Shown here: positions 1 to 6,973 of the stretch, one piece after another
How the letters are laid out: each line of letters opens with the position of its first letter
Position numbering within the stretch: the stretch's first letter is position 1
Assembly: GCA_028708055.1 (NCBI GenBank)
Contig: JAQVZT010000050.1
Coordinates: 1 to 12,433, forward strand
DNA length: 12,433 bases
Direction of reading: 5' to 3'
Source: Methanothrix sp.
Lineage (GTDB): Archaea; Halobacteriota; Methanosarcinia; Methanotrichales; Methanotrichaceae
Notes under the pieces: generated by a model
What the model was told of the DNA's origin: nothing
Database searches by the model: none
Seen by the model: the letters and a program-made list of their open reading frames with translations, nothing else
Position numbers and translations under genes: made by a program

Positions 1-386
1 CCTACGGTGTGCTGGATCTCCTCATCGGTATCAAATATCTCAAATATGGCTTTGAGGTATTGAGCGTCTCTAACGAATCCCTGCTTCTTAACATCGTAGC
101 CGTATTTCTCCCGGACAAGTCTATGAACCTCGCATCCATCAGCTACAGCGTCATGCGGAATATAAAAGCAGGGATAGCATCCTTCGTTCATATCTCCAAA
201 GAAATGCTGGATATTCTTGGCATCATTCTTATCCGCCTCAAGCCAGATACCCTGTATCATGCCCGGGGAGACGTATTCTGCCTCAGTAATGCGAGAGAGG
301 AGCTGGAAATCAAGATCGACGTTTCCGAGAAACTCCTGAGTGATCTTGCCTCCCGCTCCGCCAATGCCTACAATGCATAGTTTCAT
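1..386 (-). CDS. FtsZ/tubulin-like GTPase, N-terminal part (cut by window edge)
   Basis: Seen: an uninterrupted frame of 128 codons starting at ATG 384-386 and running off the left edge. It opens with a beta strand followed by a glycine-rich loop, MKLCIVGIGGAGGKI (residues 1-15), the pattern of the T1 nucleotide-binding loop in the FtsZ/CetZ/tubulin superfamily. The start is supported by GGAGG at 394-398, seven bases upstream, and its ATG overlaps the TGA of the preceding gene (ATGA). Known: this superfamily forms GTP-dependent cytoplasmic filaments, and divergent FtsZ-like families with membrane-protein neighbours have been predicted in archaea. Inferred: the protein is the cytoplasmic member of the four-gene operon. 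The diagnostic GGGTGSG-like T4 loop is not seen in the 128 residues present; it usually falls near residue 105-110 in FtsZ, so either an insertion has displaced it or this is another Rossmann-type protein. The protein also has several cysteines (C4, C70, C73, C85). Confidence 0.55.
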   Translation of the reverse strand, partial: MKLCIVGIGGAGGKITQEFLGNVDLDFQLLSRITEAEYVSPGMIQGIWLEADKNDAKNIQHFFGDMNEGCYPCFYIPHDAVADGCEVHRLVREKYGYDVKKQGFVRDAQYLKAIFEIFDTDEEIQHTV

Positions 387-1024
387 CTTCTTGCCTCCCA
401 GGATTCCTTGTAGATCGGCATAATCAGGATAAATGCCGAAAGTATCAATAATAAAAGGCTAATGACCTCGACATTTGAAGATCGGTTTGGATAGATTGTG
501 CCCACATAAGAAGAAAGAACGATCGAACATGACAGAAGAATTATAGTCAGTCCAATCATCTTCTTAGTGCCTTTGGAGATGGAATAGAAGCTGTACAATT
601 CCGTCAGCTTAAACTGCCTGAGGTCTTCGGGAAGCTTATCCACAAAGAGAATGATTACTGTGAACAGCAACGCTATGGACAGGCCGAATATGGCAAACCC
701 CATTGGATTTGAGGCCAATTCGGCGATATTCATGTAGCTAAAGGGCAGGTAGGTTGGGACCAACAGGTAAAGGAAAGCAATTGCAACAAAGAGCATTATC
801 CATGATGTCAAGGCAAGAGCGGTGAAGTTGGAGCCCTGTGCTACCGTCATCTCCTTATAGAGAAGCGATTTGGAAACGGTCTTCTTCTGCAGAACGCCCA
901 TCAATTTATGCACTCTGTTCAGGTTAATAATATGCAGGGCTGCTGCTAGAATGAGGCCCACTGCCAGCGCGATTGTGCCTGCCACAAATAAGTTATCCGC
1001 AGTCAATGCAGTATCCATTGGCAT
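383..1024 (-). CDS. Multi-pass membrane protein of the surface/FtsZ-like operon, unknown function
   Basis: I do not recognise the family. The 213-residue product has about five hydrophobic segments, near residues 13-34, 66-90, 107-128, 156-176 and 186-204, separated by short charged loops. The loop at 35-65 is basic (RVHK, QKK, SKS, YKE) and the one at 129-155 is mixed (DKLPEDLRQFKL). By the positive-inside rule both are probably cytoplasmic, so it is a polytopic protein of the cytoplasmic membrane. Start ATG 1022-1024 lies three bases after the stop of the upstream gene, with GAGGAGGAG as ribosome-binding site inside that gene's last codons. A second Met at codon 3 is possible but further from the site. 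The TGA stop overlaps the ATG of the FtsZ-like gene. Its position between a single-span surface protein and a filament-type GTPase suggests a membrane platform or adaptor, which is inference only. Confidence 0.8.
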   Translation of the reverse strand: MPMDTALTADNLFVAGTIALAVGLILAAALHIINLNRVHKLMGVLQKKTVSKSLLYKEMTVAQGSNFTALALTSWIMLFVAIAFLYLLVPTYLPFSYMNIAELASNPMGFAIFGLSIALLFTVIILFVDKLPEDLRQFKLTELYSFYSISKGTKKMIGLTIILLSCSIVLSSYVGTIYPNRSSNVEVISLLLLILSAFILIMPIYKESWEARR

Positions 1025-1027
1025 AAC

Positions 1028-2560
1028 CTAGCTCCTCCTCAGCATCTCACTAATTCGATCGGCAATGCTTTTTCCTGATTTGCCGTCGACTCCTACCTTA
1101 GCTCCAATCGCTCTGCCTGATGCCCGCTCGTGAGCTTCTACACCTTTTTTGAGATTTCTTTCAATTAAGAAGCCTCCAATTATAATCAGGATAAGCATTG
1201 AAGCCAAATTCAGGATCATCACCGGACTGTGGATGCTGTAAGGCACTACCTTGGCATTTATCCTGGTTCCTTTCTGATCCATGCTGTCTTTGCCGCTCTG
1301 ATCATATTCCGAGTACTTCACCCTGTAGTAGAAGGTCTGCCCGGCATCGGTAACCCGGAAGGGTTTGGTGTCATTGAAGTACACCTCGACAGGATCTGGG
1401 CCAATTCGTACAGTCTTTGTCTCTATCGTATTCCATTGGCTGCTATTTGTCCTGGTGCTCAGAGTAAATGAAACGTCATACTCCTCAGGATTCAAGTTCT
1501 TTGCCCTTACCTTGAATCCATACAACTCCCACCAATAGTAATTCTCGCTGCTGGAGGAAAATTCCAGCTTATCCACGGATAGCTTTGGGCCTTTTCGGAT
1601 ATCAGGTCCGTTCAGCGGCTGGTCAGGATCCTTGCTGACGAAGTCTATTCCATCATCATAACTGTAGTAGTAGGAGAAATTTTTGCCGGCATCGGCTTCC
1701 TTGAAGAATCCATATTCATTAGCCTTGAAGCTCACAGGACCTGGTTTCATATTCAGGGTTTCATTCCTCAGCTCAATGCCATTCTCATCGAGGATGTGCA
1801 GCGTCACATTGAGCAAATCCCCATCGGCATCGGATATATCCGCTTTGTACTCGATAGGATCATTGTATCTCACGAGGCCCGATGGAGTGATATTGAAGTT
1901 GCTCATGACCGGCAGGTTGTTGGTGACATTAAATACCAGTTCGGAATAGAAAGGAGGCTTTAAGTCCTTGTAGTCCGTGGTGCTCCATTTATTGACTCCG
2001 TCGCTTATATTAGCCCTCACTCTGACTTCACCCATTTTCTTAAGGTTCGCGAAAGAGGGCAGCATCCCCCAGATTCTGTAAGTGGTATTGGTCTTCTCAT
2101 CGTACTCGTTGGTCTGAATCTTCTCCGGCCAGGAGTTGACGCGCTCGTACCTATCCGAACCAGGCTCCTTTACCTCCAGATAAAGATCGAGCATACGCCG
2201 CATCTCGAGAGGATTGTTGTTGGTGGCTACAGTCTCAATCTCCAGAGGCTGGTTTCGGCTGACCGTGGTGTTGTTGCCTTTGTAGTACATGAGCACAGTG
2301 GGCATTACATATTCTTCGCTGGTGATGGGGTCCTTCCAAAGGACCGTCTTCAGTTCTTCTAGCTTGGCCGGCTTGTTCTTCTTTGCATCCTCTACTGCCT
2401 TGAGCAGCCTGTCGATATCAACCGACTTGCTGCCTCCGCCACCACCTCCACCACCGCTGCCGCCTGACGAGCCGGCAGATTGTGTAGCCGGTCCCACAAC
2501 GTTTTGAACCGATAGCAGTAACGCAAATACAATCAGTATTGAAATGAGCTTGCCTCTCAT
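1028..2560 (-). CDS. Exported Ig-like protein with poly-Gly linker, C-terminal membrane anchor and basic tail
   Basis: The 510-residue product has an N-terminal export signal (residues 1-23, basic MRGK then a hydrophobic run), an uninterrupted Gly/Ser linker at 30-44, a charged, probably helical segment (47-73), and two or more beta-rich extracellular modules (about 75-215 and 218-435). Many N-x-S/T sites suggest glycosylation. One membrane helix (about 446-466) is followed by a 44-residue tail rich in Lys/Arg and Gly, expected in the cytoplasm. The sequence DADGD at 244-248 resembles a calcium-binding loop of cadherin/PKD-like folds. Modules resemble those of the upstream giant protein (for example the D-A-G-x-x-F-x-Y-x-Y pattern at 290-300 and 405-413). 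The start ATG overlaps the giant gene's TGA, with GGAG nine bases upstream. Likely role: anchor that holds the secreted giant partner at the membrane and relays to the cytoplasmic side (inference). Confidence 0.8.
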   Translation of the reverse strand: MRGKLISILIVFALLLSVQNVVGPATQSAGSSGGSGGGGGGGGSKSVDIDRLLKAVEDAKKNKPAKLEELKTVLWKDPITSEEYVMPTVLMYYKGNNTTVSRNQPLEIETVATNNNPLEMRRMLDLYLEVKEPGSDRYERVNSWPEKIQTNEYDEKTNTTYRIWGMLPSFANLKKMGEVRVRANISDGVNKWSTTDYKDLKPPFYSELVFNVTNNLPVMSNFNITPSGLVRYNDPIEYKADISDADGDLLNVTLHILDENGIELRNETLNMKPGPVSFKANEYGFFKEADAGKNFSYYYSYDDGIDFVSKDPDQPLNGPDIRKGPKLSVDKLEFSSSSENYYWWELYGFKVRAKNLNPEEYDVSFTLSTRTNSSQWNTIETKTVRIGPDPVEVYFNDTKPFRVTDAGQTFYYRVKYSEYDQSGKDSMDQKGTRINAKVVPYSIHSPVMILNLASMLILIIIGGFLIERNLKKGVEAHERASGRAIGAKVGVDGKSGKSIADRISEMLRRS

Positions 2561-5500
2561 TGCGCCAACTCCATGGACTTTTTCTGAATATCGAAATCGT
2601 AGTACGGCGACGTTTGTGCCTCTGGAATCTGCCAGCTAAACGTCTGCTCACCAGACTCAAACAGATAATCTTGGCACTGGCCTTTGATCGTCCAGGTCTT
2701 GATCAGTTCAGGAATTGCGTTATCACCACCGAGTAGGCATATAGTCAGGTTCTCGCTGGAATTGACCGTTGCCCAGAAGTCATGGTTCTTGTTATTCAGG
2801 CGGTCTCCCGCGTTGGATACCACGGCAATGATCTCCGGACCCTCAAAGGTTTGCGTCTCAGCGCCGTCGATCAGGAACTTATACTCCGCCTGGCCTAAAA
2901 ACGGCGTCCCCCAGAATGGCTTGAGCGTCCAGCTAACGCTCTTCGTGGCGGGATTCAGCCGCTTCTTGCCTCCAACGATCATCCATGGCTGGTCGGTTCC
3001 ATTCGGCCTAACCGATAGTTCAATCCATGGCACCTGTTCAGCGCTCCAGTTCTGAAGCTCCAGGGTATAGGTCAGTGCATGAAGCGGGTCCTTTTCATCC
3101 CAGGCCTGAATGACGCCTACATTGGGAGTAACATTGCCGATTACCTTAACTGTGCTCTCGTCGAAGGCCCCGCCATTCTTGGCTCCATTCAGCCCGGTTC
3201 CTTGAACGTCTGTCTGCCCGATAGGCGCCTTCTTGAGAACCCTCATGTAATGGTCGGCAAACCGGTAGTCACCCAGATCGGTGTGGTTGAATGCCAGAGA
3301 TATTGTGAAGCTTTTTCCTATATCTTTATCCTCAAAGGGCACAATCGCTTCATAGAGATATTTGTTGTCCCCAATAGCCCTGTCGCTAAGATCCTCACGG
3401 AAATTCTTGGTGGGGCCGGTCAGGTTCAGCTTGAGGATGCCTCCGCTCTTCGTGTAATTGATGGTGGCATGGATAAGCTGGTCTGCTTTTCCTCCTGCTG
3501 GCACATAGAGCGTCGTATCATACTCCAGGATGAGCTTGGGCTCCCACACAGGCTCGGGCTCCGTTCCTTCCAGTGCCACCTGCATGATGTGATCGTTAAA
3601 CAGAGAATAGCTCCGGTCCTTCAGATGGTAAACGAGAGAGAACAGGTAGCTGTTGCCGGCATTGGCAGCATCAAACTCTTCTGTGTAATCGTATCTGTAC
3701 CGGTTTGCTCCGAGATCGGTGACCGCCATGTCCACCTTTCGGCTCTTATCCGCTCCGGTCAGATCCAGGGTCATCGTACCCTTTCCATTCGGCGAGAAGA
3801 TCTCTGCGCTGAAGGTCTGGGACTCTCCTTTCTCTGGAGAGACAAACAGGACCGGCAGGAACTTTACGTCTCCGATGGCCTTGGGCTCCAACTCAGAACC
3901 TGATTCCTGGGAGGCTACCATCATGGTCCCTGCTGATGTGACCATGCCCCCAGCGGCGTTCGGATTTGTGTTTTTGATGCTTATCGAATAATTTCCGATA
4001 TCCTTGAGGCCGAACTCCTTGTTCCAGGTGTACAGGTACTCAGTTGCGCCCAGATAGACACGATTCATCTCTTCCATAACAGGAACCCTGTCCGGGCCGG
4101 TAATGGTAAGCTGCATCGCGTCCTGCTCTCCCGGGAAATCAACCACAGTCCTGACCGATTGGTAGGCGGGAGCATCATTTGTCACATACAGCACAGGCTC
4201 ATCGATGTCAAATGAGATCATCCTCGGCTGCCCTCCGCTGATGGTCGGACCGGAATAGACATCCGATTCCGAGGTCTGACCGGCATAGCTGGCGGAATAA
4301 CGGAAGCTGGCAGCATTGCCCTCTGCGTCGGCGCACTTGCTCTTGAGCGGCTGCGCCTTCATATCGAGCACGCTATCACCAGCACTGATCCTGCCGGTTG
4401 CCCTCTGCACCCAGGTATGTGTGCAGGGATTATAAACCTCCAGCTTGACGGATGCGTCCATGCTGGCATTTATGGGAACGGAATAGGCAAATGTATCATT
4501 CCACCTGCCTTTTGCAGGAGATACGCTCGCATTGCCAAAGTCAATAGATAGCGACTTTGCTGCAATCATCTCTTCTGCCAGTTGAATATCCCCGTCGAGA
4601 CTGGAATGCCTGTAGGTGATAGTATAATTGAAGCTCTTGCCGGCATCTGTCACATCGAACGGCAGGCTCCATTCGTACTTGTATCTGTTGCCGCCCAAAG
4701 CTATGCCCTTGCTGGATTCTTCGATGCTCTTTTCCGGCAGGCTGAGTATGGCCTGGCCCTGTCCGACACCGTATTCCACCACCGCGGCAACGCTGGCCGA
4801 AGATTCGCGGTCCTCGGAGACGTAGACCACTGGATCGCTCTCCAAAGAGATCAGGACGGGACTGCCACCCATAAAGGACGGTCCCTGGTAGGGCTTTGAG
4901 TAATAGTCTTTCCCGGCAAAGCTGGCCTTGAAACGGAACTTAGCTGCCTGCTCCTGCATCTCCGGGCATTCATAGCTGAAGGGCTGAAGTGTCCAGTTCA
5001 GCCAGGATGACTGAACAGTCGCCTTCAGGGCACCCTTATCGGTCCATTCGCTGCTGCAGGGATCATAGGTTTGAAGCACTACATCCAGAGGCACGATGGT
5101 CGTATCGATCTTTTGGGAATATGTGTAGCTATCGTTCCACTGGCCGGCTGATGGAGAGACAACTCCTCCGGAAAACTGAACCGACAGCGGCAAGACTCTG
5201 ATGGACCTGTCATCAAAAGCATACAGACCTCCTTCCAGCGAGTCATGCATGAAAGATAGTGCCAGTGTATAGTTGTTATTGATATGCCGGTTATCGAAGG
5301 AAACCTGCCACTTATACTGATAGCTGTTTCCTCCCAGTGGCGTTCCCTTCTCCGTTTGATTCAGATCCAGATCCGGGCCATACAGATGGAGATTCATATC
5401 TCCGGCGCCCTTGGAGAAGGTGACTGTGGCGGAGATGTCCTGTGTGGTGCTCTCGCCTTCTCTTACGTACACGGAAGTCGGATATTGCAGATCAAGCTTG

Positions 5501-6663
5501 GGAATTTCTTCGACCACTTTGAAGCTGATATTGGACTTCTCGGCCTGATAATCCCAGTTATCATTCCTATAAACGACTCTGGCCAGGAATGGTGCAGCCT
5601 TGCTCAGTTGCACATCACTGCGGTTGAACAGGGCCGGTATATTATTATTTGTCCATTCGTAGACCAGGAAGCTGCCCACCATTCGGGCATCGGACGATTC
5701 AAAAGTCTTCTCGCCACTCTGTGGATGGCTAATTATCAAGCTGGCTTTGCTCCCGTCAGGTACTCCACCTATCATCCTGGCTCCGGCATCCTTGACAAAT
5801 GTCTGAATCGAGAAGTTGGTGTAGTCCAGCATTTTCGGAATGCTTACTTTTTCTACAGATGGATTATAGGGCTGTAGAGAGATGTTATAGGGTCCGTAGG
5901 TCAGGGGGTCAACCTTGAGGTTGTTGTAGACCAGCTTGAATGTGAAATCTCCGCCGGTCCTGTAAATGGAAAGGTCCTCAGAGACCGTGCAGAAGTAAGT
6001 GCTCTTTCCTGAAGGCTGGCATGGGACATCGGCTGTGGTCCAGCTCCGGGAATCTGCCGTTCCCAGCGGGCCGGTGATCTCCAGATGACAGGTAGGCCTT
6101 GGGTTCAGCCCTTCCATATCCCTGAATCCCGCGGAGAGGGCAATTCCCTGGAAGAAATATGGCTTCTTCTCAAAGCTGGGAGTACCGGTCATTGTCGGCG
6201 GCTGGACTATTGGGCCCTTAATTCTGGCTGTCTTGGCAACCTGCTGGCCTCCTGCATAAAAGATGAACTCGAATGTGGCATTGCTGGTGCTGGCAATGGC
6301 GAACCTGTCCTTGAAGCTGTAGGGCCCAAAGGAGAATGAGGTCTGGCCCATGCCCGTTTGAGTAGGCGAGGATTCGGAATATACAAGTTGATTCTGATCA
6401 TAAATATTGAGCTTCATGCTGTATTTTGTTACGGCGATCATGCCCACTTCTCTTGCTGCATCTTCGCTCATCCATACCTGGGCGGTGTAGGTGAAATCCT
6501 CGTAGCCATATTCCGGGGTGACCGCTGCGTTTCTGATTTCGTAGCCGCTCTGGGCAGCGCATGGCATAGCTAAGGAGATAGCAGAAATCATGCAGACAAT
6601 CAATAGTAATATCACTCTATTGGATCCATTAATTTCGAATTTATTTGGTGCACTAACTGCCAT
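2557..6663 (-). CDS. Giant secreted modular Ig-like surface protein
   Basis: The protein has about 1368 residues from ATG 6661-6663. An in-frame TTG at 6691-6693, ten codons earlier, has a better-placed G-rich site (GGGGGTT), so the start is uncertain. Numbering below uses that TTG. A signal peptide spans about 26-48 (hydrophobic run ending ...PCAAQ). The rest consists of roughly 100-residue beta-rich modules. Type A, with a pattern like YV...GP...LG.N.Y.Y.W...FD..D.G..Y, recurs near 400-502, 614-713, 823-927, 938-1040 and 1052-1153. Type B, with VSP..G.WND at its start and a DPC/NPC...C cysteine pair, is at 503-612 and 714-823, with weaker copies at about 52-165 and 1182-1290. Many N-glycosylation sequons are present. 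There is no C-terminal membrane helix, so it must be held by a partner, probably the next gene's product, whose ATG overlaps this stop. Function unknown: S-layer/sheath component, adhesin or receptor ectodomain are options. Confidence 0.85.
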   Translation of the reverse strand: MAVSAPNKFEINGSNRVILLLIVCMISAISLAMPCAAQSGYEIRNAAVTPEYGYEDFTYTAQVWMSEDAAREVGMIAVTKYSMKLNIYDQNQLVYSESSPTQTGMGQTSFSFGPYSFKDRFAIASTSNATFEFIFYAGGQQVAKTARIKGPIVQPPTMTGTPSFEKKPYFFQGIALSAGFRDMEGLNPRPTCHLEITGPLGTADSRSWTTADVPCQPSGKSTYFCTVSEDLSIYRTGGDFTFKLVYNNLKVDPLTYGPYNISLQPYNPSVEKVSIPKMLDYTNFSIQTFVKDAGARMIGGVPDGSKASLIISHPQSGEKTFESSDARMVGSFLVYEWTNNNIPALFNRSDVQLSKAAPFLARVVYRNDNWDYQAEKSNISFKVVEEIPKLDLQYPTSVYVREGESTTQDISATVTFSKGAGDMNLHLYGPDLDLNQTEKGTPLGGNSYQYKWQVSFDNRHINNNYTLALSFMHDSLEGGLYAFDDRSIRVLPLSVQFSGGVVSPSAGQWNDSYTYSQKIDTTIVPLDVVLQTYDPCSSEWTDKGALKATVQSSWLNWTLQPFSYECPEMQEQAAKFRFKASFAGKDYYSKPYQGPSFMGGSPVLISLESDPVVYVSEDRESSASVAAVVEYGVGQGQAILSLPEKSIEESSKGIALGGNRYKYEWSLPFDVTDAGKSFNYTITYRHSSLDGDIQLAEEMIAAKSLSIDFGNASVSPAKGRWNDTFAYSVPINASMDASVKLEVYNPCTHTWVQRATGRISAGDSVLDMKAQPLKSKCADAEGNAASFRYSASYAGQTSESDVYSGPTISGGQPRMISFDIDEPVLYVTNDAPAYQSVRTVVDFPGEQDAMQLTITGPDRVPVMEEMNRVYLGATEYLYTWNKEFGLKDIGNYSISIKNTNPNAAGGMVTSAGTMMVASQESGSELEPKAIGDVKFLPVLFVSPEKGESQTFSAEIFSPNGKGTMTLDLTGADKSRKVDMAVTDLGANRYRYDYTEEFDAANAGNSYLFSLVYHLKDRSYSLFNDHIMQVALEGTEPEPVWEPKLILEYDTTLYVPAGGKADQLIHATINYTKSGGILKLNLTGPTKNFREDLSDRAIGDNKYLYEAIVPFEDKDIGKSFTISLAFNHTDLGDYRFADHYMRVLKKAPIGQTDVQGTGLNGAKNGGAFDESTVKVIGNVTPNVGVIQAWDEKDPLHALTYTLELQNWSAEQVPWIELSVRPNGTDQPWMIVGGKKRLNPATKSVSWTLKPFWGTPFLGQAEYKFLIDGAETQTFEGPEIIAVVSNAGDRLNNKNHDFWATVNSSENLTICLLGGDNAIPELIKTWTIKGQCQDYLFESGEQTFSWQIPEAQTSPYYDFDIQKKSMELAQ

Positions 6664-6706
6664 AATAAGTATTTCTGCTTTCGAGCTCTTCAACAGCGAT
6701 AACCCC

Positions 6707-6741
6707 CATGAAATCCAGAATATATGTTACCAAATGCATAC
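6707..6741. repeat. 35-bp direct repeat, copy 1 (operon leader)
   Basis: This copy begins catgaaatccagaatat and ends aatgcatac, and matches the copy at 6780-6814 at 33 of 35 positions. Starts of the two copies are 73 bp apart, about seven turns of B-DNA. It lies between the second TATA-like element (6759-6768) and the start codon of the giant surface-protein gene, so it would lie at or just after a transcript start. It includes the palindrome ATGCAT. Confidence 0.85.
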
Positions 6742-6758
6742 GCAGAACGTCAATTGCC

Positions 6759-6768
6759 GTATTTAAGG
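6759..6768 (-). promoter_or_regulatory. Secondary TATA-like element for the surface-protein operon
   Basis: On the minus strand this reads CCTTAAATAC, a fair archaeal TATA box. A start about 25 bases on would fall near 6738, in repeat copy 1, giving a leader of about 75 bases before ATG 6663. It is weaker than the element at 6818-6826, and I cannot tell which is used. Confidence 0.35.
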
Positions 6769-6779
6769 TTTTCTATAGT

Positions 6780-6814
6780 CATGAAATCCAGAATATGTGT
6801 TACCGAATGCATAC
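6780..6814. repeat. 35-bp direct repeat, copy 2 (promoter-proximal)
   Basis: Second copy of the repeat at 6707-6741, differing at two positions (both A to G on the plus strand). It begins four bases downstream of the TATA box at 6818-6826 in the minus-strand direction, covering the expected transcription start. That position suits a repressor operator, although the element could also be a relic of a promoter duplication. Confidence 0.85.
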
Positions 6815-6817
6815 CTA

Positions 6818-6826
6818 CTTATAAAG
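6818..6826 (-). promoter_or_regulatory. Likely TATA box of the surface-protein/FtsZ-like operon
   Basis: CTTTATAAG on the minus strand is a near-ideal archaeal TATA box. The expected start is near 6795, leaving a leader of about 130 bases before ATG 6663 that contains both 35-bp repeats. The element is nearly palindromic, but no plus-strand gene follows it. Confidence 0.6.
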
Positions 6827-6973
6827 CCTTTTTGGCTCTTTGAGTCGCTATTTTGAGAGCGATCCATTAATCAATTATTTCATTATGTTTAATTGTTTCC
6901 GATCGTTATATTTTTTCTTATTTTTTCTCTTTAATCGATTAAAAATAGATGAATTAAGTAAGTTATCGGCCCG
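6827..6973. other. AT-rich intergenic stretch
   Basis: Together with the promoter and repeats to its left, this forms the 310-bp gap between the aminotransferase stop and the surface-operon start. It holds T-rich runs on the plus strand (about 6910-6926) and a perfect 14-bp palindrome TTTAATCGATTAAA at 6930-6943. I see no credible gene here. Confidence 0.6.
6930..6945 (-). terminator. Possible terminator after the aminotransferase gene
   Basis: About 29 bases past the stop codon the minus strand carries TTTTT (6945-6941), which overlaps the palindrome TTTAATCGATTAAA. Archaeal termination needs little more than a short T tract, so this is plausible but weak. Confidence 0.3.

Noticed and set aside
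9..380. 123-codon open frame on the plus strand at the left edge
   Set aside because: It lies exactly opposite the FtsZ-like frame, which has a clear start, a ribosome-binding site and operon coupling. The plus-strand product shows no family pattern.
2421..2475. Simple-sequence run considered as a sequencing or assembly error
   Set aside because: The frame stays open through it and encodes a clean Gly/Ser linker between a signal sequence and a structured domain, so it is a real protein feature.
3079..3903. 274-codon plus-strand frame inside the giant gene, plus several smaller ones (4582-4899, 5284-5877)
   Set aside because: These are antisense to the modular surface protein, whose repeated motifs prove the minus frame is coding. 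They have no plausible ribosome-binding sites or domains.
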